From contig JAHDDK010000005.1 in NCBI GenBank assembly GCA_020629375.1, positions 1 through 64,000 of the forward strand: a DNA stretch of 64,000 nt, given 5' to 3'. The DNA is from Acidimicrobiales bacterium. GTDB taxonomy: Bacteria; Actinomycetota; Acidimicrobiia; Acidimicrobiales; SHLQ01. Below are positions 19,958 to 29,636 of the stretch, piece by piece; positions within the stretch are counted from its first letter, which is position 1; each line of letters starts with the position of its first letter. The notes beneath the pieces were generated by a model, which did no database searches, was not told where the DNA came from, and was given only the letters and a program-made list of their open reading frames with translations. The translations under genes were made by a program, and so were the position numbers.

Positions 19958-20701
19958 TCACTCTGAGCCGAGCGTTGGATCGGTGATCGTCACCGGCTCG
20001 CCGTACTCTCGCAGCGAGAGCACCCAATCGGTAGTGGCACCGTCGAACTCGGTGGCGAACTCGACGTCGGTCACCTGAGCGGTGGCCGGATGGAGCCAGA
20101 GGTCGAGGTCGACGTCTTGGCCGCGGACGAGCCCCGCCGTGATGGTCTGCATCTCGGCGGCCGGAGCGGTCGCCGTCAGGTGGTAGCGGGTGCCGTCGCG
20201 CTCCTCCTCAGCCACGTACACGACCTCGGTGAGCGACTCGAGGAGCGGGCGCCAGCCGTCTTCGGGGTCGAAGAAGAGACTCGGATCGATGTCGTAGCTC
20301 GGCGGCAACGTTTCGAAGACACCGGTTACCGGGTTGGACATCCAAACCTCGTCATCGATAGCGACAGCCCCAATCTTGGTCCGGAGATCGCCCGTGACGG
20401 TCACGTCGAGGATCGCCTCGGCGGAACGAGGCGCAGCGAAGCGACCCTCGAGTCCATCGAGCGCGGTACTGCGTGCGGCGTCGACCCAGACCGGCGCACC
20501 GGTTCGGTCGAGCCGAAATCTCACCGTTTCGACCGATCCCATCGACTCGGCGCTGGCCACGACGAGTGCATCGGCGTCCGTCGGGAGCTTCGGACCTCCG
20601 AGATCCTCACCGCCGCACCCCGCCACGAGAAGCATTCCGACCACCGCACTCGCCGCATAGGTAAACGAGCGGAGCACGCCGGTTCGTCGTCGAGGGCTCA
20701 T
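19958..20701 (-). CDS. LppX/LprG (LppX_LprAFG)-type lipoprotein
   Basis: Lipobox MLLVAGCGG; DADALVVASAESMGSVETVRFRLDRTG; VDLDLWLHPATAQVTDVEF; C-term DWVLSLREYGEPVTITDP. Confidence 0.78.
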   Translation of the reverse strand: MSPRRRTGVLRSFTYAASAVVGMLLVAGCGGEDLGGPKLPTDADALVVASAESMGSVETVRFRLDRTGAPVWVDAARSTALDGLEGRFAAPRSAEAILDVTVTGDLRTKIGAVAIDDEVWMSNPVTGVFETLPPSYDIDPSLFFDPEDGWRPLLESLTEVVYVAEEERDGTRYHLTATAPAAEMQTITAGLVRGQDVDLDLWLHPATAQVTDVEFATEFDGATTDWVLSLREYGEPVTITDPTLGSE

Positions 20702-20734
20702 GGCCGTTGACTCTACGAGATGTCCTTGCGGTGG

Positions 20735-22144
20735 TTACGCCGTTGCCACCGAGTTGCGCCCCGCCGCTTGGGCCGTGCCGAGAGCTGCTTCCGACGCGCT
20801 GATCAGATCGGCGGCCACCACGGTGTGGGTGTCGGCGACGCCGGCGGACACCGTCAGCCGCCCACCGGGCATCGTTCGGCCGCCGGGAAAGGTCAGTTGA
20901 GCCACGGACCCGCGGACGCGGTCGGCAACATGGGCTGACTGTGCCGCGTTCGCGTTTCGCAAAAAGACGGCAAAGCGCCCGTCGCCGATGCGGTACACAA
21001 CGTCCGTGCCGCGAACGGAGTCGACGAGTTCGTCCGCGACTCGCCGAATCGTCTGGAGCGCTGCATCCGGACCGTTCTGGTCGGTGTACACGTCGAAGTG
21101 ATCGACCTCGACGGTGATCAACGAATGCGGCGCACCATCGGGCGCCTCGAAGCCGTTCTGGCTGTCGTGGCGGAATCGTCGGAGATTCCAGGTCCCGGTG
21201 TCGCTGTCGATGTAGACGAGCGCACCGCTCGTCATGGCGGCGTTCACCCGATCGATCGCCTGCGCCACCGTCGGCGCCAACTCCATGGCGGCCTGCGGAT
21301 TGCCACCGATCATCGCGATGAACCCAACCGGTCGTTCTCCGGCGAGGGCGGGCACGATGGTCAAGCTGCCCGCGATCTCTGGCTGGCCCTTCGCTTCAGC
21401 GGCCCGAACGAGCTCGAGGGGAGCTTCGACGAGCACGCCGGCTCGAGCGTTGAGCCTTCCGCCCGAAACGAGAACGCCCTTGGCGCCGGTCAGCCGTTCG
21501 ACCGACGAGGCGACGACTGCTCCGAGATTCTCCGGCGTGTCTTGCGTGGCAAACGCCTGACGTGCGGACTCGATCGCATGAGCCTCAGCGGCGCTGGGCT
21601 GCGTTGACGACGGTCGTCGAGTCCGAGACGCGACGGCCCACAAGATCGCTAGCAGCGCGAGCAGCCCACCCAGTATCGAGGCGCCGATCCCGGGCGAGAG
21701 TCCCGAACCCGACGTATCGGCGACGTCGAACTCATTCGCTGGCGGAGCAGGAATCACGACGTCTTGTCCAAGAGTCGCCAAGGCTTCCACGTAGTCGGTA
21801 GCGTCGACCGGTCCTCGGGTGCTGGTCGCATTCGCCTCCAGAACCGTTCGGACCGAGTCGTCGACCGGCACCCCCGTGTCGTCGATCGCGGCAAGCATCG
21901 AGGGGCCGAGGACGCGGTCAATCTGCTCGAGGTCGGCCGAGACACTCGTCAGCACGACCTCGACGTCATGGAGTTCGTCGCTGAACTCCAGATCGTTGCC
22001 GTCGAGCCGCCCGAGCGCATCGAGGTGGGCCATCTCATCGAGGATGAGCGCCGCTATGTCGTCATTCGTCGGTGGCGTCGCCTGTAGGGCCGCCACAGGC
22101 GTGGCCACGACCATCGCCGCCGCGACGACCGGTGAAGTCCACAT
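20735..22144 (-). CDS. GGDEF-like domain protein with degenerate signature, N-terminal secretory segment/TM and GAF-like region
   Basis: SLITVEVDHFDVYTDQNGPDAALQTIRRVADEL...DVVYRIGDGRFAVFLRNAN...LTVSAGVA; GDGRF in place of GGDEF. Confidence 0.75.
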   Translation of the reverse strand: MWTSPVVAAAMVVATPVAALQATPPTNDDIAALILDEMAHLDALGRLDGNDLEFSDELHDVEVVLTSVSADLEQIDRVLGPSMLAAIDDTGVPVDDSVRTVLEANATSTRGPVDATDYVEALATLGQDVVIPAPPANEFDVADTSGSGLSPGIGASILGGLLALLAILWAVASRTRRPSSTQPSAAEAHAIESARQAFATQDTPENLGAVVASSVERLTGAKGVLVSGGRLNARAGVLVEAPLELVRAAEAKGQPEIAGSLTIVPALAGERPVGFIAMIGGNPQAAMELAPTVAQAIDRVNAAMTSGALVYIDSDTGTWNLRRFRHDSQNGFEAPDGAPHSLITVEVDHFDVYTDQNGPDAALQTIRRVADELVDSVRGTDVVYRIGDGRFAVFLRNANAAQSAHVADRVRGSVAQLTFPGGRTMPGGRLTVSAGVADTHTVVAADLISASEAALGTAQAAGRNSVATA

Positions 22145-22210
22145 AGCGTCCTATCGGCGGGCGAAAGGGTCCTGTTGAGCGTCCGAAGGTGGCTTTTGGG
22201 TGAACGTCGG

Positions 22211-22227
22211 TGCGGGCGAAGCCCGCA
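22211..22227. terminator. Short perfect hairpin TGCGGGC-GAA-GCCCGCA downstream of tldD
   Basis: 7-bp stem with 3-nt loop between the end of 22234..23640(-) and the next minus-strand gene; no T-tract. Confidence 0.4.
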
Positions 22228-22233
22228 TGTGGC

Positions 22234-23640
22234 TCAGCTTGCCGTGCCGCCGACGGTGAGCGCCGTGACCCGAAGCGTCGGCGTGCCGTCGCCGACAGGC
22301 ACACCCTGGCCGTCTTTGCCGCAGGTACCGGGATGACCCATCGCAAAGTCGTTACCGAGTGCGTCGATGTTGTTGAGCACCTCTGGACCGTTACCGATCA
22401 GGTTGCCTTCACGGATCGGCTCCGTGATGACGCCGTCCTCGATCAGGTACGCCTCGGTCATACCGAAGACGAAGTCACCGGTCGCCGTGTTCACCTGACC
22501 GCCTCCGAGCTGCGCGACATACACACCGTCCGGGGTCGACGAGATGATGTCAGCCGGATCGTCCTCGCCTGCCGTGATGTAGGTGTTGGTCATCCGCACC
22601 ATCGGTAGGTGCATGTAGCTCTGCCGGCGACCGTTGCCCGACGACGGGCGGCCCTCCTTGCGGGCCCGGATCTGGTCGTACATGTAGTCGGTGAGCACGC
22701 CGTCCTGGATGAGCACGTTCTTTTGTGCGGGTCGACCCTCGTCGTCGATTGCGAAGTTTCCCCATTCGGTCGACATCGTTCCGTCGTCGATCAACGTCAC
22801 CAACGGGCTCGCCACCTGCTGGCCGACTCGGTCGGCGAACACTGATGCCTTCTTGGCGACGAGGTCGGCTTCGAGGCCATGACCACAAGCTTCGTGGAAC
22901 AGCACGCCCCCACCGCCAGGGCCAACCACGACGGTGTGGCTGCCAGACGGCGCCGGACGAGCCGACAGTTTGGTGATGGCGCGGGCCGCGGCGGTTTGCG
23001 CCATCTCGCCGACGTCATGACGATCGAACAGTTCGAAACCAACGGTCCGTCCAGCAGACTCCCGGCCGGTCTGCATTCCGGTGTCGCCGATCGCCACACA
23101 CGACACGGCAAAGAACGTGCGGACCTGATCGTCTTCGGCCAACAATCCGTCGGAGTTGGCGACAAGGATGCGGCGGCGCGAATCGCCATACCGCGCAAGG
23201 ACCTGACTGATCGCCGAACCCGCCGACCGGGCGACGTCGTCGGCGGTGTGAAGAAGATCGACCTTCGTCGCCTTGGCCACGGTTTCGGGGTACGTGCCGA
23301 TCACGATGTCGCGTCGCACGTCCTGCCGTTGCAGGGTGACGGTCCGGACCCCGCCTCCGCCACCCTTCGCCGCTGCCGCTGCCGCCTCTGCCGCAGCACG
23401 AAGGCCCGTTTCGGAGAGATCGGCCGTGTGCGCGAACCCGGTGGTGTCTCCACTCACGACACGAATGCCCGCACCACGATCTCGGCCAGAGGTCAGCTCT
23501 TCGATGCGACCGTCGTCGAGATTTGCCGACGACGAGCGCTTGTCCTCGACGAAGACCTCGGCCCAATCCGCGCCGCCTGCGACGGCCGTGTCGAGGGTCG
23601 AGGTGACGAGTGCGTCGTCGAGCAACGGGGCGTCGGCCAT
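22234..23640 (-). CDS. tldD: TldD/PmbA family metallopeptidase
   Basis: ORF; LFHEACGHGLEADLV HExxxH motif, VTLIDDGTMSTEWGNFAIDDEG, FGMTEAYLIEDGVITEPIREGNLIGNGPEVL. Confidence 0.92.
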   Translation of the reverse strand: MADAPLLDDALVTSTLDTAVAGGADWAEVFVEDKRSSSANLDDGRIEELTSGRDRGAGIRVVSGDTTGFAHTADLSETGLRAAAEAAAAAAKGGGGGVRTVTLQRQDVRRDIVIGTYPETVAKATKVDLLHTADDVARSAGSAISQVLARYGDSRRRILVANSDGLLAEDDQVRTFFAVSCVAIGDTGMQTGRESAGRTVGFELFDRHDVGEMAQTAAARAITKLSARPAPSGSHTVVVGPGGGGVLFHEACGHGLEADLVAKKASVFADRVGQQVASPLVTLIDDGTMSTEWGNFAIDDEGRPAQKNVLIQDGVLTDYMYDQIRARKEGRPSSGNGRRQSYMHLPMVRMTNTYITAGEDDPADIISSTPDGVYVAQLGGGQVNTATGDFVFGMTEAYLIEDGVITEPIREGNLIGNGPEVLNNIDALGNDFAMGHPGTCGKDGQGVPVGDGTPTLRVTALTVGGTAS

Positions 23641-23736
23641 GGGGTCTCCTGTGTCGAGGTGTCGTTCATCGTATCGATCGGCGCCGACGGCGGGGAGCTG
23701 AACCAGCGACGTCGCTCACCAACTAGGGTGCGCCAC

Positions 23737-24114
23737 GTGGGGATCGAACTGGGGCTGACTGGCACCACACGCCTGACCGTGGCACCGGAGCACACGGCGA
23801 CTGCGCAGGGAACCGGCGACGTCGACGTCTTGAGCACCTCGCAGTTGCTCCAACTCATGCAGCAGGCGACAATCGTCGCGCTCGCGGGACGGCTCCCGGC
23901 GGGGATGATCACTGCCGGTCTGCGCGTCAACCTCGATCATCTGCACGGCACTCCGGTCGGGAGCGAGGTCGAGGCGACCGCACGAATCACTCGTATCGAG
24001 GGGCGCCGTATCATCTTCGACGTCGAGGCGACGAGCGACGGTCGACTCGTCGGTCATGGACGAGTCATTCGTGTGCAGATCGACCGAGATTCGTTCCTCG
24101 ACCGAATCGAATGA
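23737..24114 (+). CDS. Thioesterase-like hotdog-fold protein
   Basis: GTG start; LTVAPEHTATAQGTGDVDVLSTSQLLQLMQQATIVAL...LRVNLDHLHGTPVGSEVEATARI. Confidence 0.75.
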   Translation: MGIELGLTGTTRLTVAPEHTATAQGTGDVDVLSTSQLLQLMQQATIVALAGRLPAGMITAGLRVNLDHLHGTPVGSEVEATARITRIEGRRIIFDVEATSDGRLVGHGRVIRVQIDRDSFLDRIE

Positions 24115-24129
24115 GCCAGACGAGACGCG

Positions 24130-24894
24130 TCAATCGATTGTGAAGAACTGCCGGAGCAGGGCTTCGACCCCGAGTCCGAGCAACGTCCACGATTCGCCAT
24201 TGCGATCCACCTCGGTCAGGTGCTTCGAGGCGCCCGACAGGCGGTTTCGAGCAACCAGTCCTTCAGCGAGTGCACCCGCGCCGATCGCCACCAGGTCCCA
24301 GGCGCGCTCGCCGTACTCCGGCCGAGGTTCGAATCCGGCGAGCTCGCTGAGCGGCCGGTAGATCGATTCGATACTCGTCGCCCGCAACTCGACTTCGGTC
24401 GCAGACAACCACTCGGCGAGCTCGGCATCATGATTCGACTCGGTCTGCGAGCCAACCAGTGCCTGCAGCGCCATAACCAGCCGCCAGACCTGGGACTCAA
24501 CTCCGATGGCGAAGTTTGCCTCGCACGCGACGCGCACGACCGCACGGAGATTCTCGACCGGCGTCGCACCAGGGACCAGAGCGTCGAGTACTGCCTCTCC
24601 GGTCGATGCCGTCGATTGAACGTCCGAGAGCCGCTCCCGAATGGCCCGCCGCAGGACTTCACGTTGATACTCCTGCTGCGGGGTCCGTCCAACCGTGGAT
24701 GGCCACGCCGCATAGGCGCTCGATCGCGGAAGATCGGATTCGACGTGCGCCCGTTCGAGGGTGACGGCGTCGAGGCCGATCGACAGTCCGTGATCTCGCA
24801 GCGCGGCGAGACCATGCTCGATCAGTACCTCACGGGTTTCCTGCGCCGAACGACGCGGGCGTTTCGACGGCTGGCGTTTCGGTGCGTTGCTCAT
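24130..24894 (-). CDS. TetR-like transcriptional regulator
   Basis: ORF; N-terminal SAQETREVLIEHGLAALRDHGLSIGLDAVTLERA followed by an all-helical domain. Confidence 0.6.
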   Translation of the reverse strand: MSNAPKRQPSKRPRRSAQETREVLIEHGLAALRDHGLSIGLDAVTLERAHVESDLPRSSAYAAWPSTVGRTPQQEYQREVLRRAIRERLSDVQSTASTGEAVLDALVPGATPVENLRAVVRVACEANFAIGVESQVWRLVMALQALVGSQTESNHDAELAEWLSATEVELRATSIESIYRPLSELAGFEPRPEYGERAWDLVAIGAGALAEGLVARNRLSGASKHLTEVDRNGESWTLLGLGVEALLRQFFTID

Positions 24895-25111
24895 GGCTCG
24901 TCACTCGCATTGCTCACGGCTCGTACTCCTCGCCGCCTCTCGATTCGCCAGACGCGAGACTATCGGAGTGTCGATTCCGGCTCATCGTCATCGATCGTCG
25001 GCCTGCGAAACAGCAGAGTTGAACGTGGGAATCGACCGCAGGAACTGAACACCGTGCAGGCCGCCGTCCGAGCGTACTCATCGGTCACGACGCGGTTACC
25101 CTTGAGTCAGC

Positions 25112-26950
25112 ATGATTCTGTCGTCCATCGAGGGTCCGGCGGATCTGCGACGGCTGAATTACGAAGAGCTCGACGCCCTGGCCGCCGAGATCCGAGAGCT
25201 GATCGTCGATTCCGTATCGAAGTCCGGTGGCCATCTGGGTTCGAACCTCGGGGCCGTCGAACTCACGGTCGCGCTTCACCGGGTTTTCGAATCCCCCAAC
25301 GACATCGTCCTGTGGGACACCGGGCATCAGACCTATGTCCACAAGATGCTCACCGGTCGAGCGACGGGGTTCGAGAACCTACGCAGCTCGGACGGCATCT
25401 CCGGCTATCCGTCGAGAGAAGAGAGCGCCCACGACTGGATCGAGAACAGCCACGCCTCGACCGTGCTCAGCTACGCGCACGGCCTCGCCACCGCCGAAGC
25501 ATCGTCGGTGGGATCCGACAGGGCGATCGTCGCGGTGATCGGCGACGGAGCCTTGACGGGCGGCATGGCCTTCGAGGGGCTCAACAACCTCGGTCACTCC
25601 AACAGCAACGTCACCGTGATTCTCAACGACAACGGCCGGTCGTATGCCCCGACCGTATCGAAGCTCACCGAGTCACTCGTCAAGATCCGCGCCAACCCGG
25701 TCTACATGCGCCGCCAAGCACGCATGGAGAAGCTCGCCGAGACGATTCCGTGGGTCGGCGACCACGTCGAACGAGGCATTCACGCAACCAAGGCCGCGAT
25801 TCGCCACATGTGGGAGCCGCCCGCGTTCTTCGAGAACCTCGGCGTGCACTACCTCGGCCCGTTCGATGGCCATGACATCGAGAGTCTCGAGGAGGCCCTC
25901 GAGAACGCAAAGACGTTCCACGGCCCAGTCGTTGTGCACGTGCTCACCCAGAAGGGTCGCGGGTACGCCCCCGCCGAGAACGACCAGATCAAGAACATGC
26001 ATGACATGGGCGGCGTCAAGGCCGGGTCGTATACGCAGGCCTTCACCGAGTCGCTAATCAAACTCGCCGAAGAGCACAAGAACCTCGTGGCGATCACCGC
26101 AGCGATGCCAGACTCGACGGGACTGCTGCCGTTTCGCGAGCGTTTCCCCGAGCGCATGATCGATGTGGGCATCGCCGAGCAACACGCCGTCACCTCGGCA
26201 GCCGGCATGGCAATGGGTGGGCTGCGCCCCGTGATCGCCGTCTACTCGACGTTCATGACACGGGCCTTCGACCAGGTCAACCTCGACGTCGGGCTGCATC
26301 GACAACCCGTCGTGTTCTGCCTGGACCGCGCCGGTGTCACGGGTGACGACGGGGCATCGCATCACGGCCTGCTCGACATGGTGCTCTTCTCGAAGGTGCC
26401 CGGAATGACCGTTTTCGCCCCATCGAGTTACCAAGAGCTGCAAGTGCAGCTCACGGACGCGATCGAGCTCTGCACCGACGGTCCCGCGATGATCCGCTGG
26501 TCGAAGCAGGCCGCTCCGTCGGTCGGCGAAGCCGAAGTCGGCTCCGGGCTCCGGGCCCGAAAGGCACGCTCCGGGACCGACGTGTGTTTGATCGGTGTCG
26601 GCAAGATGTTCGAAGACGCCGTGGCCGCTGCGGACCTCTTGGCCGACGCTGGCATCCAGGCCACCGTGTGGGACCCCCGAGTCATTACCCCGGCCGACCC
26701 CGAGATGATCGCCGATGCGGCCGAGCATCGACTCGTCATCACCGTCGAGGACGGGCTGCGCGATGGCGGCGCCGGTGACGGCTTCCGCGATCGGATCGAG
26801 GGGCTCGTCGCCGAGGCGCCACGAATCATTGTGCTCGGTATGCCCCTCGCCTACGTGCCGCACGACAAACCCGCGGTGATCTTGTCGCGCTACGGTCTCG
26901 ACGCAGCCGGCATCGCGAAGACGGTCCGCGAGGCCATCGCAGCGGTCTGA
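25112..26950 (+). CDS. dxs: 1-deoxy-D-xylulose-5-phosphate synthase
   Basis: ORF; SKSGGHLGSNLGAVELTVALHRVF, DIVLWDTGHQTYVHKMLTGR, VIGDGALTGGMAFEGLNN, DVGIAEQHAVTSAAGMA, DRAGVTGDDGASHHGLLD. Confidence 0.97.
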   Translation: MILSSIEGPADLRRLNYEELDALAAEIRELIVDSVSKSGGHLGSNLGAVELTVALHRVFESPNDIVLWDTGHQTYVHKMLTGRATGFENLRSSDGISGYPSREESAHDWIENSHASTVLSYAHGLATAEASSVGSDRAIVAVIGDGALTGGMAFEGLNNLGHSNSNVTVILNDNGRSYAPTVSKLTESLVKIRANPVYMRRQARMEKLAETIPWVGDHVERGIHATKAAIRHMWEPPAFFENLGVHYLGPFDGHDIESLEEALENAKTFHGPVVVHVLTQKGRGYAPAENDQIKNMHDMGGVKAGSYTQAFTESLIKLAEEHKNLVAITAAMPDSTGLLPFRERFPERMIDVGIAEQHAVTSAAGMAMGGLRPVIAVYSTFMTRAFDQVNLDVGLHRQPVVFCLDRAGVTGDDGASHHGLLDMVLFSKVPGMTVFAPSSYQELQVQLTDAIELCTDGPAMIRWSKQAAPSVGEAEVGSGLRARKARSGTDVCLIGVGKMFEDAVAAADLLADAGIQATVWDPRVITPADPEMIADAAEHRLVITVEDGLRDGGAGDGFRDRIEGLVAEAPRIIVLGMPLAYVPHDKPAVILSRYGLDAAGIAKTVREAIAAV

Positions 26951-26957
26951 CGTCAGC

Positions 26958-27632
26958 ATGATCCCCAACGTCGTTCTCACGGGATTCATGGGAACGGGCA
27001 AATCCACCGTCGGACGTCAGCTCGCGCAGGCGCTCGGCACCTCTTTCGTCGACACCGATTCGCTGATCGAGTCTCGCCACGGACCCATTCCCGCAATCTT
27101 CGAACGGTCCGGCGAATCCGAGTTCCGCGAGCTCGAGCGCCAAATCATCGCCGAGATCGTGCACACGGGCCCCGTCGTGCTCGCCACTGGGGGCGGCGTC
27201 ATGCTCGACGAGCGAAACGCCGCAGCGCTCGAAGCATGGGGAACGGTGTACACACTGATCGCTTCGCCCGACGAGATCATCCGGCGAGTGACGGCAGACG
27301 GCGTCGCCGACCGCCCGTTGCTACAGGGCGACGATCCTGCGGGTGCAGTGACCGAGCTGCTCGCTGAACGGCGAGGGGTGTACGGCCGGTACAGCCCGGT
27401 CCGAACCGATGGCCGCGATCCCGTGGCGATCGCACAAGAGATCGCAAACGATCTGGAGAACCGGGGGGCATTCGTCAATCCGCACGTCGCGCCCTCGACG
27501 TCGAGAAACGCTTTGCGGACCGCAGCTCGCGGTGTCGGCGGCTGCCTGCTCGCCGGCGTCGTCGGACTCGTGGCCCTCTTCGTCCTACTCATGGTCGCCC
27601 GGGTCTTCCTCGGTTTCCTCCTCCAGTTCTGA
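26958..27632 (+). CDS. aroK: Shikimate kinase with C-terminal transmembrane segment
   Basis: ORF; TGFMGTGKSTVGRQLAQALGTSFVDTDSLIE, GESEFRELE, VVLATGGGVM, DRPLL; extra C-term GGCLLAGVVGLVALFVLLMVARVFLGFLLQF. Confidence 0.9.
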   Translation: MIPNVVLTGFMGTGKSTVGRQLAQALGTSFVDTDSLIESRHGPIPAIFERSGESEFRELERQIIAEIVHTGPVVLATGGGVMLDERNAAALEAWGTVYTLIASPDEIIRRVTADGVADRPLLQGDDPAGAVTELLAERRGVYGRYSPVRTDGRDPVAIAQEIANDLENRGAFVNPHVAPSTSRNALRTAARGVGGCLLAGVVGLVALFVLLMVARVFLGFLLQF

Positions 27633-27636
27633 GCGC

Positions 27637-28566
27637 ATGAACGACGACGTTCGCTGGCAGATGGCATTCGGCGCCATCGCCGGTTCGCTCCTCGCCGACG
27701 CCACGGCCGACTCGAGCGGTATCCGAACATGGTCGGCGCGAGGCCAAACGTCAGTCGCACTAGCCGAGTCGCTCCTCGCCGGCGAACCGACGCCGATCGA
27801 CCTCCCGGTCAACGTGGCGATTCCGACAGCCATCGGGCTCGCCAGCTCGGGGTGCCCGCTTCTCGCCGATCCGGCGACGACCGCGACGATCGACCTCGTC
27901 GCTGACGTGCTCCGCGGAAACCGAGAGGACGTCCGCATCGACCAACTCGCTCCCATCGATCCATCGGTTGAGGCAGGTCTCCAAGGACTCGCCGGCGGCG
28001 CAGGCTCGTTGTCTGCTCGTGCGGTGTCCTCGCTTGTCTGCCCCGAAGGACGACGTCGACGTCGATACCTGAGTGGACTCGCCCATCGTCTGCTCGGGAC
28101 GACACGGCCGGACTGGTATGACCCGAAGCGACGTCGTGGCCCGAAGGAGGTGCTCGACGGCCTCTGGTTGTCGAACATTCACGGCATCGCTCGCTTTGTC
28201 GACGACCACCCGAACGGACTTGTCCTTTCGCTGTGTGACCTCGAGGGCCGTCTCGACGATCATCGGTCCCAGATCACGTTTCACCTCGACGACACACCGA
28301 AGCCAGATCCCAACCCGCACCTGCCTGACGTCGTCGACGAAGTCCTCACGGAGATCCGGACAGCACGGGCGGCCAAGCAGCCGGTTCTCGTGCATTGCCG
28401 TCATGGCGCGTCACGAACCGGGCTCGTGCTGCGGGCACTCCTCATCGAGGATCATGGCTTGGATGCCGAGCAGGCCGTCATGGAAGCACAGTGCATCTGG
28501 CCCGCTACGAGTACGTGGAACACCGCATGGGCTCACGAACTCGACCGTCGCGCGACGCTCGGCTGA
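27637..28566 (+). CDS. Dual-specificity-phosphatase-like domain fused to a reduced ADP-ribosylglycohydrolase (DraG)-like N-terminus
   Basis: Start MNDDVRWQMAFGAIAGSLLADA; C-terminal VLVHCRHGASRTGLVLRALL matches the HCx5R phosphatase loop. Confidence 0.7.
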   Translation: MNDDVRWQMAFGAIAGSLLADATADSSGIRTWSARGQTSVALAESLLAGEPTPIDLPVNVAIPTAIGLASSGCPLLADPATTATIDLVADVLRGNREDVRIDQLAPIDPSVEAGLQGLAGGAGSLSARAVSSLVCPEGRRRRRYLSGLAHRLLGTTRPDWYDPKRRRGPKEVLDGLWLSNIHGIARFVDDHPNGLVLSLCDLEGRLDDHRSQITFHLDDTPKPDPNPHLPDVVDEVLTEIRTARAAKQPVLVHCRHGASRTGLVLRALLIEDHGLDAEQAVMEAQCIWPATSTWNTAWAHELDRRATLG

Positions 28567-28589
28567 GCCTTCGGGCCGACACTCGCCGA

Positions 28590-29618
28590 TCAGGACCGGA
28601 CGATGCCGTCGACGAGACGAACGAGATCGGCGTCTCCGGACACGACGAGCGTCGTCACACAGGTTTCGCTCCATCGCCCGTGGAGCTCGTCAGCGATCTT
28701 GGGCGCCGGACCCACAAGTGCGACGTCCTCCACCATCTCCGTCGGAACGGCGGCGATGGCGTCGCCTTTGTGACCCCCGAGATAGAGGTCCTGGATGGCG
28801 TGGCACTCCGCTTCCCAGCCCTGCCGCGCAAAGACGTCGAAATGGAAGTTTGCGCCTTTCGCTCCCATGCCACCGATGTAGAGCGCCAGCATCGGTCGGA
28901 CGAAATCAGCGGCGACCTCGATGTCGTCGTGCGGAACCACCGGCACGGTCGCTGCGATGTCGAACGTCTCGAAGCTGTGACGGCCACTGGTCTCGAATCC
29001 GGCGCTCAGCGCTGTTCGGTAGAAGTCATCGGCCTTCGGACCGAAGAACAACGGCAGCCAGCCGTCGCAGATCTCCGCAGCGAGTGCGACGTTCTTCGGC
29101 CCTTCGGCGGCGAGGTAGATCGGCAGGTCCGTGCGGAGCGGGTGAATTGTCGGCTTCAGCGCCTTGCCCAATCCGGCACCGCCGTCGTGGGGCAGCTGAT
29201 AGTGACGGCCGTCGATCTCGACCGGCGCTTCTCTCGCGAGCACTTGCCGGATGACGTCGACATACTCTCGCGTGCGTTCGAGCGGCCGTGGGTACGGCTG
29301 GCCGTACCAGCCTTCGACCACCTGCGGGCCGGATGCACCGATTCCGAGCCGGAAGCGTCCACCAGAGAGGTGGTCCATCGTCATCGCCGCCATGGCTGCG
29401 GCCGTCGGGGTCCGAGCGGACATCTGCATGATGGCCGTGCCGAGGTGAACGTTCGTGGTCGTCGCACCCCACCACGCCAGCGGCGACAACGCATCCGATC
29501 CGTAGGCCTCTGCTGTCCAGATCGAGTCCCATTCGAGTGCGTCTGCGGCGGCGACCGCGTCGGCCGCTGCCGGTGGAGGGCCGGCGCCCCAATATCCGAC
29601 GTTCAATCCGAGTCTCAT
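28590..29618 (-). CDS. LLM class F420-dependent oxidoreductase
   Basis: ORF; WDSIWTAEAYGSDALSPLAWWGATTTNVHLGTAIMQMSARTPTAAAMAAMTMDHLSGGRFRLGIGASGPQVVEGWYG. Confidence 0.95.
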   Translation of the reverse strand: MRLGLNVGYWGAGPPPAAADAVAAADALEWDSIWTAEAYGSDALSPLAWWGATTTNVHLGTAIMQMSARTPTAAAMAAMTMDHLSGGRFRLGIGASGPQVVEGWYGQPYPRPLERTREYVDVIRQVLAREAPVEIDGRHYQLPHDGGAGLGKALKPTIHPLRTDLPIYLAAEGPKNVALAAEICDGWLPLFFGPKADDFYRTALSAGFETSGRHSFETFDIAATVPVVPHDDIEVAADFVRPMLALYIGGMGAKGANFHFDVFARQGWEAECHAIQDLYLGGHKGDAIAAVPTEMVEDVALVGPAPKIADELHGRWSETCVTTLVVSGDADLVRLVDGIVRS

Positions 29619-29636
29619 AGGTGGCAGCCTGTCAGA

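Noticed and set aside
24324-24337. GGTTCGAATCC tRNA T-arm-like motif
   Set aside because: Inside the TetR-like CDS; no acceptor, D-arm or anticodon stem found around it.
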